Assembly: GCF_012927105.1 (NCBI RefSeq)
Contig: NZ_JABBFV010000008.1
Location: 141,480 to 205,479, forward strand
From: Sphingobium psychrophilum
GTDB taxonomy: Bacteria > Pseudomonadota > Alphaproteobacteria > Sphingomonadales > Sphingomonadaceae
Direction: 5' to 3'
DNA length: 64,000 bases
Part shown: positions 53,447 to 60,929 of the stretch, in pieces
How positions within the stretch are numbered: position 1 is the stretch's first letter
Layout of the letters: each line of letters opens with the position of its first letter
Notes under the pieces: generated by a model
Databases searched by the model: none
Seen by the model: the letters and a program-made list of their open reading frames with translations, nothing else
Told to the model about the DNA's origin: nothing
Program-made: the position numbers and the translations under genes

Positions 53447-53520
53447 ATATCGGTCGGCTTTTTGGCGGGAGCCAATTGCTCCGCCTGTCGTTGTCTGTCC
53501 TCGGAAGAGGAGGACCAACC

Positions 53521-53985
53521 ATGGCCGACGCCAATATTTTCGACCGCCTGAAGCAGGATCACGACACCCATCGCGCGCTGTTCGCCAAGATAGCGGACGC
53601 CGCGAAGGACGAAAAGCAGCTGGAAAAGCTGTTCGACCAGTTCAAGGTGGAAGTGTCTGCCCATGCCGCCGCGGAGGAGGAAACCCTCTACGCCACCATG
53701 CTGGCCCGCCCGGACCTGCGCGAGGATGCGCAGCACAGCGTATCCGAGCACAAGGAAATCGACGATTATCTCGAAGAGCTGGACGAGCTGAAATTCAATG
53801 GCGAGGCGTGGCGCAAGAAATTCGCCGAAATGAAGAAACGCTACCTCCACCATATCGAGGAGGAAGAGGAGGAGATGTTCCCCGACGCCGCCAAGGAACT
53901 GACGGCGGACGAAGAGGACAAGCTGGGCAAGCTGTTCGCCAAGCGCAAGCCCGCCGAGCTGGAGCGCGCGCAAGCCGAAGATTGA
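53521..53985 (+). CDS. Hemerythrin-domain protein
   Basis: 154 residues from ATG 53521, preceded by GAGGAGG. HHE-type residues are visible: H14/H17 in KQDHDTHRAL, H48 with nearby E in SAHAAAEEE, H77 in VSEHKEID and H110/H111 in YLHHIEEEEE. Such proteins bind a diiron centre and handle oxygen, NO or iron. The C-terminal part is rich in acidic and basic residues. Cytoplasmic. Confidence 0.85.
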   Translation: MADANIFDRLKQDHDTHRALFAKIADAAKDEKQLEKLFDQFKVEVSAHAAAEEETLYATMLARPDLREDAQHSVSEHKEIDDYLEELDELKFNGEAWRKKFAEMKKRYLHHIEEEEEEMFPDAAKELTADEEDKLGKLFAKRKPAELERAQAED

Positions 53986-54017
53986 TATCAGAACGCGATG
54001 ATGCTGGTTCATAACGG

Positions 54018-54042
54018 GTTCCCCGGCGAGGGCCGGGGTCCA
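54018..54042. repeat. Single half of an intergenic palindrome
   Basis: GTTCCCCGGCGAGGGCCGGG followed by GTCCA: one arm of the repeat seen in complete form at 57998-58063, without its partner. Confidence 0.6.
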
Positions 54043-54128
54043 ACACGCTATCGGTTGCTATCAACGCATCTTAAATCAATGCACCTTGGTATGAGCGGTG
54101 CCATCACCTTGTCGGATGGAAACAGCCG

Positions 54129-55553
54129 ATGAGGTCGCCGACCATATACCGGGTCGCGCTGACCACCCCGGACGATTTCGACGGCTGGCGGGCGGCGGCG
54201 CGGCGGCTGGCGATGCAGGGCGTCGATACCGCCAATATCGTCTGGCAGGTGGGGGATGCAGGGGGCGATCTGTTCGGCGACGCGCCCCTGCCCCCTGACC
54301 GACCCAGCTCAGGCTTTTCCGTGGCCCGCGCCTTTGTCGATCTGGCCCAAAGCGCGATCCTGCACAGCGATCCCGAACGCTTCGCCCTGCTCTATGCGCT
54401 GCTGCGCCGGTTGCGCGATCGACCGGGGCTGATGGAGGACAAGGCCGATCCACTACTGCGCCGGGTCGATATGCTGGCCAAGGCTGTACGCCGCGACATC
54501 CACAAGATGCGCGCCTTCGTGCGGTTTCGCGCGCTGGAAGACGACGCAGGCCCGCGCTTTATCGCCTGGTTCGAACCCGATCATCATATCGTCCGCGCCA
54601 ACGCGGGCTTTTTCCTGCGCCGCTTCGCGTCGATGCGCTGGTCGATCCTGACGCCGGAGGTCAGCATCCACTGGGATGGCGACGTCCTGGCCGAAGGGCC
54701 GGGCGCCAGTCGCGGTGACGCGCCCGCCGACGACCCGGTCGAGGAGATGTGGAAGGGCTATTATGCCGCGATCTTCAACCCGGCCCGGCTCAAGACCGGG
54801 GCCATGCTGTCCGAAATGCCCAAGAAATATTGGCGCAACCTGCCCGAAGCCGCGCTCATCCCCGCGCTTGTCGCCGGCGCGCAGGCGCGCGAAGCAGCCA
54901 TGATCGCGACCGCGCCGCTGCCGGAAAAGGCGCCGCCCAAAAGACAGGGCAATAGCGCGACCGTCTGGGCAGCCATCCGCAACGAGGCGATGACCTGCAC
55001 CCGCTGCCCGCTGCACCGGGACGCCACCCAGACGGTCTTTGGCGAAGGCCCGCTCGACGCGCCCCTGCTCTTCATCGGCGAACAGCCGGGCGATCAGGAG
55101 GATCTGGCCGGGCGGCCGTTCGTCGGACCGGCGGGGCAGTTGTTCGACCAGGCGCTGGCGGATGCGGGCGTCGACCGATCGCGCGCTTACGTCACCAATG
55201 CGGTGAAGCATTTCAAGTTCGAGCGGCGCGGGAAGCGCCGCCTGCATCAATCGCCTGATGCGGGCGAGATCGAGGCGTGTCGATGGTGGCTGAGCCAGGA
55301 GATCGACCTGGTCCGACCGCGCGTCATCGTTGCGCTGGGCGCGTCGGCGGCTCGCGCGATGCTGGGCAATGCGGTGACGATCAGCCGGACGAGGGGTCAG
55401 GCGATTGCGCTGGCGGGCGGTGCGGAAGGTTGGGTGACGGTGCATCCGAGCTATTTGCTGCGCCTGCCGGACAAGGATCGCCGGGCGGAGGAACAGGCTC
55501 GCTTTGTCGAAGACCTGCGCGCTATCGGGACGCGGCTGAAGGCACTGGCCTGA
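54129..55553 (+). CDS. UdgX-like uracil-DNA glycosylase fused to DUF4130
   Basis: 474 residues. N-terminal ~200 residues fit DUF4130 (probable DNA metabolism protein). The C-terminal UDG superfamily domain carries motif A GEQPGDQEDL (318-327), FVGPAGQLFD, and the UdgX-type KRRLH loop (369-373) whose histidine H373 forms a covalent bond with uracil-DNA in known UdgX. Candidate Fe-S cysteines C290, C293 and C384 are present. With the radical SAM protein at 51777 it forms a known genomic association. Confidence 0.87.
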   Translation: MRSPTIYRVALTTPDDFDGWRAAARRLAMQGVDTANIVWQVGDAGGDLFGDAPLPPDRPSSGFSVARAFVDLAQSAILHSDPERFALLYALLRRLRDRPGLMEDKADPLLRRVDMLAKAVRRDIHKMRAFVRFRALEDDAGPRFIAWFEPDHHIVRANAGFFLRRFASMRWSILTPEVSIHWDGDVLAEGPGASRGDAPADDPVEEMWKGYYAAIFNPARLKTGAMLSEMPKKYWRNLPEAALIPALVAGAQAREAAMIATAPLPEKAPPKRQGNSATVWAAIRNEAMTCTRCPLHRDATQTVFGEGPLDAPLLFIGEQPGDQEDLAGRPFVGPAGQLFDQALADAGVDRSRAYVTNAVKHFKFERRGKRRLHQSPDAGEIEACRWWLSQEIDLVRPRVIVALGASAARAMLGNAVTISRTRGQAIALAGGAEGWVTVHPSYLLRLPDKDRRAEEQARFVEDLRAIGTRLKALA

Positions 55554-55592
55554 ACGCGCTGACCTGAATGCGCTGGCCTGACAGGCAGGAAT

Positions 55593-55626
55593 GCGGAACG
55601 GCTACAGTCCAAGGAAGCCGTTCCGC
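55593..55626. terminator. Hairpin between UdgX gene and outer-membrane protein gene
   Basis: GCGGAACGGCT, 12 bases, AGCCGTTCCGC: a perfect 11-base inverted repeat between two convergent genes. No T-tract follows, so it is probably a weak or bidirectional terminator. Confidence 0.45.
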
Positions 55627-55707
55627 ACCCCAACTTCCGTTCGGAAGCTGAGTTTAAGACGGGGCGAGCCGTATCGGCCCGCCCCGCCTATGCTTGAATA
55701 GTGGCGA

Positions 55708-56265
55708 TTAGAATTTCGCGACGACGCCCGCCATCGGGCGGATCGAATGGAAATCGCCGGTCGTGTCGGCCTGCACGCGCAGGCGGATATTGCTGCTCTG
55801 GGCCGAACCGCCCATGTCAGCGGGCGACAGTTCAACGCCCGCGCCATAGGTCATGCCGTGATAGTCGCGGCTATCCTTGCCCAGGGCGTCGAAATTGGTC
55901 CACTGATATCCGACCTTGGTGAAGATCATGCTGTCCTTGCCCGCTTTCACGCCGACGCGGCCTGCCGCGCCATATTCCCAGTCGATATCGCCCGACACGC
56001 CCTTGGACGCGGTGCCCTCGACACCCAGGACCAGCGGCCCTGCGACATTGACGTTCACGCCCGCCACGCCTTCGACCATGCGGCCCTTATAGCCGACCGG
56101 CGGGATGCCTTCCTTGCTGGTTTCGCTGTCATAATTATGCACGCCGCCCATCACGCCGACATAAGGTTCGATGCGGCGGGTGGACGAACCGGCGTCATCC
56201 TGCGCGATGGCGGCGGCGGGCAACAGGAACGCGGCGGCGGCTGCCGAAAAAAGCAGTGTCTTCAT
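55708..56265 (-). CDS. Outer-membrane beta-barrel protein (Opacity/OmpW-like)
   Basis: 185 residues from ATG 56265. Signal peptide ends PAAAIAQDD; the mature part is an 8-stranded-type barrel ending GVVAKF with the terminal F signature. The first strands (EPYVGVMGG) resemble small opacity-like outer-membrane proteins. Function unknown. Confidence 0.75.
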   Translation of the reverse strand: MKTLLFSAAAAAFLLPAAAIAQDDAGSSTRRIEPYVGVMGGVHNYDSETSKEGIPPVGYKGRMVEGVAGVNVNVAGPLVLGVEGTASKGVSGDIDWEYGAAGRVGVKAGKDSMIFTKVGYQWTNFDALGKDSRDYHGMTYGAGVELSPADMGGSAQSSNIRLRVQADTTGDFHSIRPMAGVVAKF

Positions 56266-56579
56266 GGGAGTGACCCTTTGTCTATTGTGGATTTGTTGAG
56301 CGGCGGTGTGGACCCGCCGGGCCGACGCGGCGCTCAAAGCGGCTGCGATCGACACGGGAAGAATGACCGGACCGGCCGGAAGGTTTCCTGCATAATCTAC
56401 AAAAGCCGGTCGAAAGGCGATTATGTGGCGGAAAGAACACGCTTTCTGTCGCCCCGATGAACGAAAGCCGACTTTTCTGAACCTGCGATAAACGCTGGCT
56501 CAGAAAGGATAATCCATTCACAACCAATTCAACCGGGCCGCGTTACGCAAGGTATCAGATGGAGATGAGGAGAAAGGCG
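56266..56579. other. Non-coding spacer
   Basis: 314 bases between the divergent outer-membrane protein and lipoprotein genes. I see no gene and no strong palindrome; it should contain the promoters of both. Confidence 0.6.
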
Positions 56580-57260
56580 ATGACGGGCATCCGACATCGG
56601 TTCCTGGCAGTAATCGGACTTGCAAGCGCACTGGCCCTGGGTGGTTGCGCCTATGATGACGGCTATGGCTATGGCGGCGTAAGCGTGGGTAGCGGCTATT
56701 ATGGCAATGGCGGCTATTATGACGACGGCTATTATGGGCAGTCGGGCTATTACCAGCCTGGCGGCTATGGCGGCTGGTACGACAATTTCTACTATCCGGG
56801 CAGCGGCTATTATATCTATGACCGTGGCGGCCGACGCCATCGCTGGAATGACGGCCAGCGCCGCTATTGGGAAGGCCGCCGGGCCGAGCGCGGCGACGAT
56901 GGTCGCTGGCGCGGCCGGGATCGCGATGGCCGGGATCGGGATCGGGACGGCAACCGCCACGGCAATTGGCGCGATCGCGATCCTCGTCCGGGCAATGGCA
57001 ACGCCACCCGGCCGCCGCGTCCGCCCCAAGGGAACGAAAATGGCGGCAATTGGGGCCGGGGTCAGAATGACGGCCAGGGTCGCGACCGTAACCAGTGGCG
57101 CGGCAATGGCGGCAACCGGCCCGACGGCGCACGGCCCACGCCCCAACCGGGCCTGCGCCAGCCCCAGACCCGGCCGCAGGTGAGCCAGCCGCGCCCGCAG
57201 CGCGATTGGGGTGGTGGCGGACGTGGACGTGAACCGGCAGCACGGGTCCGCCCGAACTGA
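56580..57260 (+). CDS. Tyr/Gly- and Arg/Asp-rich lipoprotein
   Basis: 226 residues from ATG 56580 (AGGAGAAAGG upstream; ATG 56559 also in frame). Lipobox LALGGC, then a Tyr/Gly-rich segment (DDGYGYGG..., GYYGNGGYYDDG) to about 75 and an Arg/Asp/Asn-rich tail with GRDRDGRDRD and a Pro/Gln-rich end. Low complexity throughout; likely a surface or periplasmic structural protein. Overlaps the next gene by one base (TGATG). Confidence 0.75.
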   Translation: MTGIRHRFLAVIGLASALALGGCAYDDGYGYGGVSVGSGYYGNGGYYDDGYYGQSGYYQPGGYGGWYDNFYYPGSGYYIYDRGGRRHRWNDGQRRYWEGRRAERGDDGRWRGRDRDGRDRDRDGNRHGNWRDRDPRPGNGNATRPPRPPQGNENGGNWGRGQNDGQGRDRNQWRGNGGNRPDGARPTPQPGLRQPQTRPQVSQPRPQRDWGGGGRGREPAARVRPN

Positions 57261-57958
57261 TGCGGACAGCGACGAAGACCGCCGCCCTGCTCTGCCTCCT
57301 GCTCGTCGCGGCCTGCGACGGGCGGGAGGAAAGCGCGATCGACAATATCGCCAATGGTGCCAATGCGGCGCAGGTGGAAAATAACGTCCGCAGCGAAGCG
57401 ATGGCGGTGATGGAGCCGCTTAATCCCCCCGCCCCCGGCACGCCGGGTGGTCTGCCCGTCGATCCCGCCCCGATCGCAGAAGGATCGATCGATCCCGACA
57501 GCGCGCAGGGCGCGGCGCAGGTGGTGCAGGGCTATTATGGTCTGCTGGAAGAAAAGCGGTTCGAGGATGCGCAGGATCTGTGGAATCCGGCCGGCGCGAT
57601 CGGATCGCAGGATGACGCGCATTTTGCCGCGCGCTTCCGCGGCTTTGGCGAAATCCATGCCAATGTCGGTGCGCCGTCCGAACCGGAAGGGACGGCGGGA
57701 TCGACCTATGTGACGGTGCCGGTGCAGGTCTATGGCCGCATCGCCGCCAACGGCCATCCCTGGCATGTGCTGCGGCAGGTCGTGTTGCGCCGGGTCGATG
57801 ACGTCCCCGGATCGACGCCGGAACAGCGCCGCTGGCATATCGAAGCGATCGGCCCCTGGCAGCCGCCGGCAGCTACGCCCGATGCGGCTAACGGCGCGGA
57901 AACGGCCCAGGCCATTTCGATGACGGATGGGATGGCGAAACGACGGCAGGGCAATTAA
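57260..57958 (+). CDS. Hypothetical lipoprotein
   Basis: 232 residues with lipobox LLVAAC (C19). The mature domain has a helical middle (AAQVVQGYYGLLEEKRFEDAQDLW) and a C-terminal beta part (YVTVPVQVYGRI). The latter resembles NTF2-like fold accessory lipoproteins, but I do not claim a family. Starts at the upstream stop by TGATG, so co-translated. Confidence 0.72.
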   Translation: MRTATKTAALLCLLLVAACDGREESAIDNIANGANAAQVENNVRSEAMAVMEPLNPPAPGTPGGLPVDPAPIAEGSIDPDSAQGAAQVVQGYYGLLEEKRFEDAQDLWNPAGAIGSQDDAHFAARFRGFGEIHANVGAPSEPEGTAGSTYVTVPVQVYGRIAANGHPWHVLRQVVLRRVDDVPGSTPEQRRWHIEAIGPWQPPAATPDAANGAETAQAISMTDGMAKRRQGN

Positions 57959-57997
57959 ATTGGTTGCATCCGTTCGTCCTGAGTAGACCAGACTAGC

Positions 57998-58063
57998 GTT
58001 CCCCGGCGAAGGCCGGGGTCCAGATCCGACCATGGGACTGGACCCCGGCCTTCGCCGGGGAAC
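57998..58063. repeat. Perfect 26-base inverted repeat, 'CCCCGGCGAAGGCCGGGG' variant
   Basis: Arms 57998-58023 and 58038-58063 are exact complements with a 14-base loop. Between convergent genes. Confidence 0.8.
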
Positions 58064-58111
58064 AGCCGACGAATCACAAGTCGATGGCCGGATGGCCCCA
58101 TGCTCTAGACA

Positions 58112-58150
58112 GAAAAATAGGCGCCCGATCTCCCCGACCGGGCGCCGCTT
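58112..58150. terminator. Intrinsic terminator after ppiB, bidirectional
   Basis: GGCGCCCG, 11 bases, CGGGCGCC. On the minus strand it is followed by TATTTTTCT, downstream of the cyclophilin gene; on the plus strand GCTTTT follows. Confidence 0.75.
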
Positions 58151-58173
58151 TTCCGTCCGATATCTTGTCGCTC

Positions 58174-58626
58174 TTACGCGACGGTCGCCGTGACGATCTT
58201 GCCCGGCGTGCGCGGCGGCTCGCCCTTGGGCAGGGCATCGACATGTTCCATGCCCGACGTCACTTCGCCCCAGACGGTATATTGGCCATCCAGGAAGGTG
58301 GCGTCGTCGAAGCAGATGAAGAACTGGCTGTTGGCGCTGTTCGGGTTGGATGAACGGGCCATCGAACATATGCCGCGGACATGCTTTTCACGGCTGAATT
58401 CGGCCTTGATGTCGGGCAGCTTCGATCCGCCCATGCCGGTGCCGGTCGGATCGCCGCCCTGCGCCATGAAGCCGGGGATGACGCGGTGGAAGACTACGCC
58501 ATCATAAAAGCCGTCCTTGGCCAGCGTGGCGATGCGCTCGACATGGCCGGGGGCGAGGTCAGGGCGCAACTTGATAACGACGTCGCCGCCGCTGTCGAGG
58601 GTAAGGGTAAGGGTTTCGTCGGCCAT
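58174..58626 (-). CDS. ppiB: Cyclophilin-type peptidyl-prolyl isomerase
   Basis: 150 residues from ATG 58626. Cyclophilin core: VVFHRVIPGFMAQGGDPTGTGMGG, NPNSANSQFFICF, and QYTVWGEV. No signal peptide, so cytoplasmic PpiB-type. A hairpin in the 5' leader pairs with its ribosome-binding site. Confidence 0.95.
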   Translation of the reverse strand: MADETLTLTLDSGGDVVIKLRPDLAPGHVERIATLAKDGFYDGVVFHRVIPGFMAQGGDPTGTGMGGSKLPDIKAEFSREKHVRGICSMARSSNPNSANSQFFICFDDATFLDGQYTVWGEVTSGMEHVDALPKGEPPRTPGKIVTATVA

Positions 58627-58633
58627 GAAGCAT

Positions 58634-58672
58634 CCTCTCAATATGGGAAGGGGTGATGCCCCCATATAGAGG
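58634..58672 (-). promoter_or_regulatory. Hairpin covering the ppiB ribosome-binding site
   Basis: On the minus strand CCTCTATATGGG and CCCATATTGAGAGG pair (12 bp with a 2-base bulge), 8-50 bases upstream of the ATG. The AGAGGA ribosome site is in the second arm. Possible RNA thermometer or translation control. Confidence 0.45.
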
Positions 58673-58794
58673 CTTCAAAAGGGGATGGAAGTTTCTTGTG
58701 GCGAAGGCGTCGACCGCCCGTCCCCCCATTGCAATTCCATGTTGCATGGGCGAAAGCATCCCCATGTTACAGGAACCGGACAGTAGGGGGCGCC

Positions 58795-60231
58795 ATGAGC
58801 GAGCGCGGCGATCCAGCCGAACCCCTGTTGCGTGGGGACGACACGGACGATGAAACGATCCTCGAACAGGCCGAAACGGGCCTGGACGAGGATGATCGGC
58901 TGAAGCCTGCATTCCTGTCCTCCGTGCTTGACGCGGTGGAGGATGGCGACAGCGAAAAGGCGCGCGACCTGGTGTCGCCGCTCCACCCGGCCGACATCGC
59001 CGACCTTCTGGAACTGACGCCGTCGGAACGGCGCGCAGACGTCGCCGCGGCGCTGGGCGACCTGGTCGGCGCGGAAGTGCTGTCGGAACTCAACGACTAT
59101 GTCCGCGACGACCTGATCGGCGCGCTGGCGCCCGAACAGGTGGCGGAATTTGCCGCCGAACTCGACACCGACGACGCCGTCGCCATGATCGAGGATATGG
59201 AGGAGGCCGACCAGCAGGCCGTTCTCGACGCGCTGGACCCCGAAGACCGCGCGGCGATCCAAAGTGCGCTATCCTATCCGGAAGAATCCGCCGGTCGCCT
59301 GATGCAGCGCGATCTGGTGGCGGTGCCCCAGCATATGACCGTGGGCCAGGTGATCGACTATCTGCGCGACAATGGCGACCTGACCCGCGATTTCTGGGAA
59401 ATCTATGTCGTCGATGCGATGCATCGGCCGGTCGGCTATTGCCAGCTCAGCTGGATTCTCACCTGTCCGCGCGGCATCGCCATGGCGGACCTGATGAAGC
59501 GCGAACAGACGCTGATCCCGGTCGACATGGACCAGGAGGAAGTCGCGCTGCGCTTCCAGAAATATGCGCTGATTTCCGCCGCCGTGGTCGATTCGGCAGG
59601 CCGTCTGGTCGGCATGATCACGGTCGATGACGTCGTCCACATCATCGCCGAGGAAGCGGGCGAGGACATACTCCGCCTGTCGGGCGCGGGCGAAGGCGAC
59701 ATCAACCAGCCGATCCTGATGACGGTGCGCACGCGCCTCGTATGGCTGGTCGTCAATCTGGGCACCGCCATGATCGCCGCATCGGTGGTCGGCCTGTTCG
59801 AACATACGATCGAACGTCTGGCGATGCTGGCCGCGCTGATGGGCATCGTGTCGGGCATGGGCGGCAATGCCGGGACGCAGACGCTGGCGGTCATGGTCCG
59901 CGCCATCGCGACCAATCAGGTCACCAGTTCCAACACGCTGCGCATGATCGTGCGGGAATTTCGCATCGCCGCGACCAATGGATCGGTGCTGGGCGTGCTG
60001 ATCGGCATCGGTTCCTATCTGATCTACGGGCAATTGGGCCTATCGCTGGTGTTCGCGACCGCGATCCTCATCAACAATATGGTCGCGGGTCTGGCGGGCG
60101 TACTGATCCCGGTGACGCTCGACCGGCGCAATATCGATCCGGCAGTCTCCTCCGCCGTGTTCGTGACGATGATGACCGATTCGCTCGGTTTCTTCACCTT
60201 TTTGGGGCTGGCGACGATTTTCCTGACTTAA
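58795..60231 (+). CDS. mgtE: Magnesium transporter MgtE
   Basis: 478 residues from ATG 58795. N-terminal MgtE N-domain (LHPADIADLLELTPSERRAD), two CBS domains (about 160-280) and five transmembrane helices from about 315 with the metal-pore GMGGNAGTQT and NNMVAGLAGVLIPV motifs. A gated magnesium channel; CBS domains sense intracellular Mg. Confidence 0.95.
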   Translation: MSERGDPAEPLLRGDDTDDETILEQAETGLDEDDRLKPAFLSSVLDAVEDGDSEKARDLVSPLHPADIADLLELTPSERRADVAAALGDLVGAEVLSELNDYVRDDLIGALAPEQVAEFAAELDTDDAVAMIEDMEEADQQAVLDALDPEDRAAIQSALSYPEESAGRLMQRDLVAVPQHMTVGQVIDYLRDNGDLTRDFWEIYVVDAMHRPVGYCQLSWILTCPRGIAMADLMKREQTLIPVDMDQEEVALRFQKYALISAAVVDSAGRLVGMITVDDVVHIIAEEAGEDILRLSGAGEGDINQPILMTVRTRLVWLVVNLGTAMIAASVVGLFEHTIERLAMLAALMGIVSGMGGNAGTQTLAVMVRAIATNQVTSSNTLRMIVREFRIAATNGSVLGVLIGIGSYLIYGQLGLSLVFATAILINNMVAGLAGVLIPVTLDRRNIDPAVSSAVFVTMMTDSLGFFTFLGLATIFLT

Positions 60232-60395
60232 TGGTGTCGGGACGGCACCGGCTCGCTCCCCTACCCGGCCACCCATATATTACTAGCGTTGGATGGCCGT
60301 GTGGGGGGAGCGGGCCAATGCGGCAGATTGTGCGACGTGATTCTCAAATGACGCCATATTGATCCCGTGCCCGTCGCCGCCCATCTAGGCCGCCT

Positions 60396-60794
60396 ATGCC
60401 GCTCCACATGACCAAGATCGCCTTTCGCAGCGAAAGCCCCGCATCCTTACGCGCCTGGCTGGAAAGCCATGATGGCGAAGCGCGGATCACGACCCGCTAC
60501 CTGCCCAAGCGGGTGGAGGAGATGGCGGGCGGGTCGCTCTATTGGATTCACGGCCATATGCTGGTCGGCCGCAGCCCGATCCTGGGCTTCGAGGAAACCG
60601 GGCAGGGCCGCCAATGGATCAGGCTTGAACCGCGCCTGATCCCGGTGCGCGGCAAACCCAAGCGCGCGCATCAGGGCTGGCGCTATCTGGAGGATGCGGA
60701 CGCCCCGCCCGACCTGAACGGGGACGAGGCCGACGACCTGGACACCATGCCCGCCGCGCTGCTGGGGGAATTGAGCAAGCTGGGGCTGGTGTAG
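60396..60794 (+). CDS. DUF1489 family protein
   Basis: 132 residues. Matches DUF1489, an alphaproteobacterial family of unknown function (RYLPKRVEEMAGGSLYWIHG, RPSPI-like RSPILGFEE, KPKRAHQGWRYLE). ATG 60396 or 60408. Confidence 0.85.
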   Translation: MPLHMTKIAFRSESPASLRAWLESHDGEARITTRYLPKRVEEMAGGSLYWIHGHMLVGRSPILGFEETGQGRQWIRLEPRLIPVRGKPKRAHQGWRYLEDADAPPDLNGDEADDLDTMPAALLGELSKLGLV

Positions 60795-60828
60795 CGAGCC
60801 TCAGATCGCACACCGTCCGCCCCAAATT

Positions 60829-60907
60829 CCGTTCGGGCTGAGCCTGTCGAAGCCCCGTCCTTCTTTCGAAGAAAAGTAAAGCCCTTCGACAGGCTCAGGG
60901 TGAACGG
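60829..60907. repeat. Palindromic repeat, 'GAGCCTGTCGAAG' family
   Basis: CCGTTCGGGCTGAGCCTGTC at left pairs with CCTTCGACAGGCTCAGGGTG at right. Between convergent DUF1489 and ppc genes. Confidence 0.75.
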
Positions 60908-60929
60908 AGGGAGGGTGAGCTTTCTTTGC

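Noticed and set aside
56518..57441. Minus-strand frame opposite the Tyr/Gly-rich lipoprotein gene
   Set aside because: Low-complexity reverse translation of a repetitive gene; no start context.
58627..58794. Mg-sensing riboswitch upstream of mgtE
   Set aside because: The hairpin present pairs with the ppiB ribosome site on the opposite strand; no M-box-like conserved core is visible on the mgtE side.
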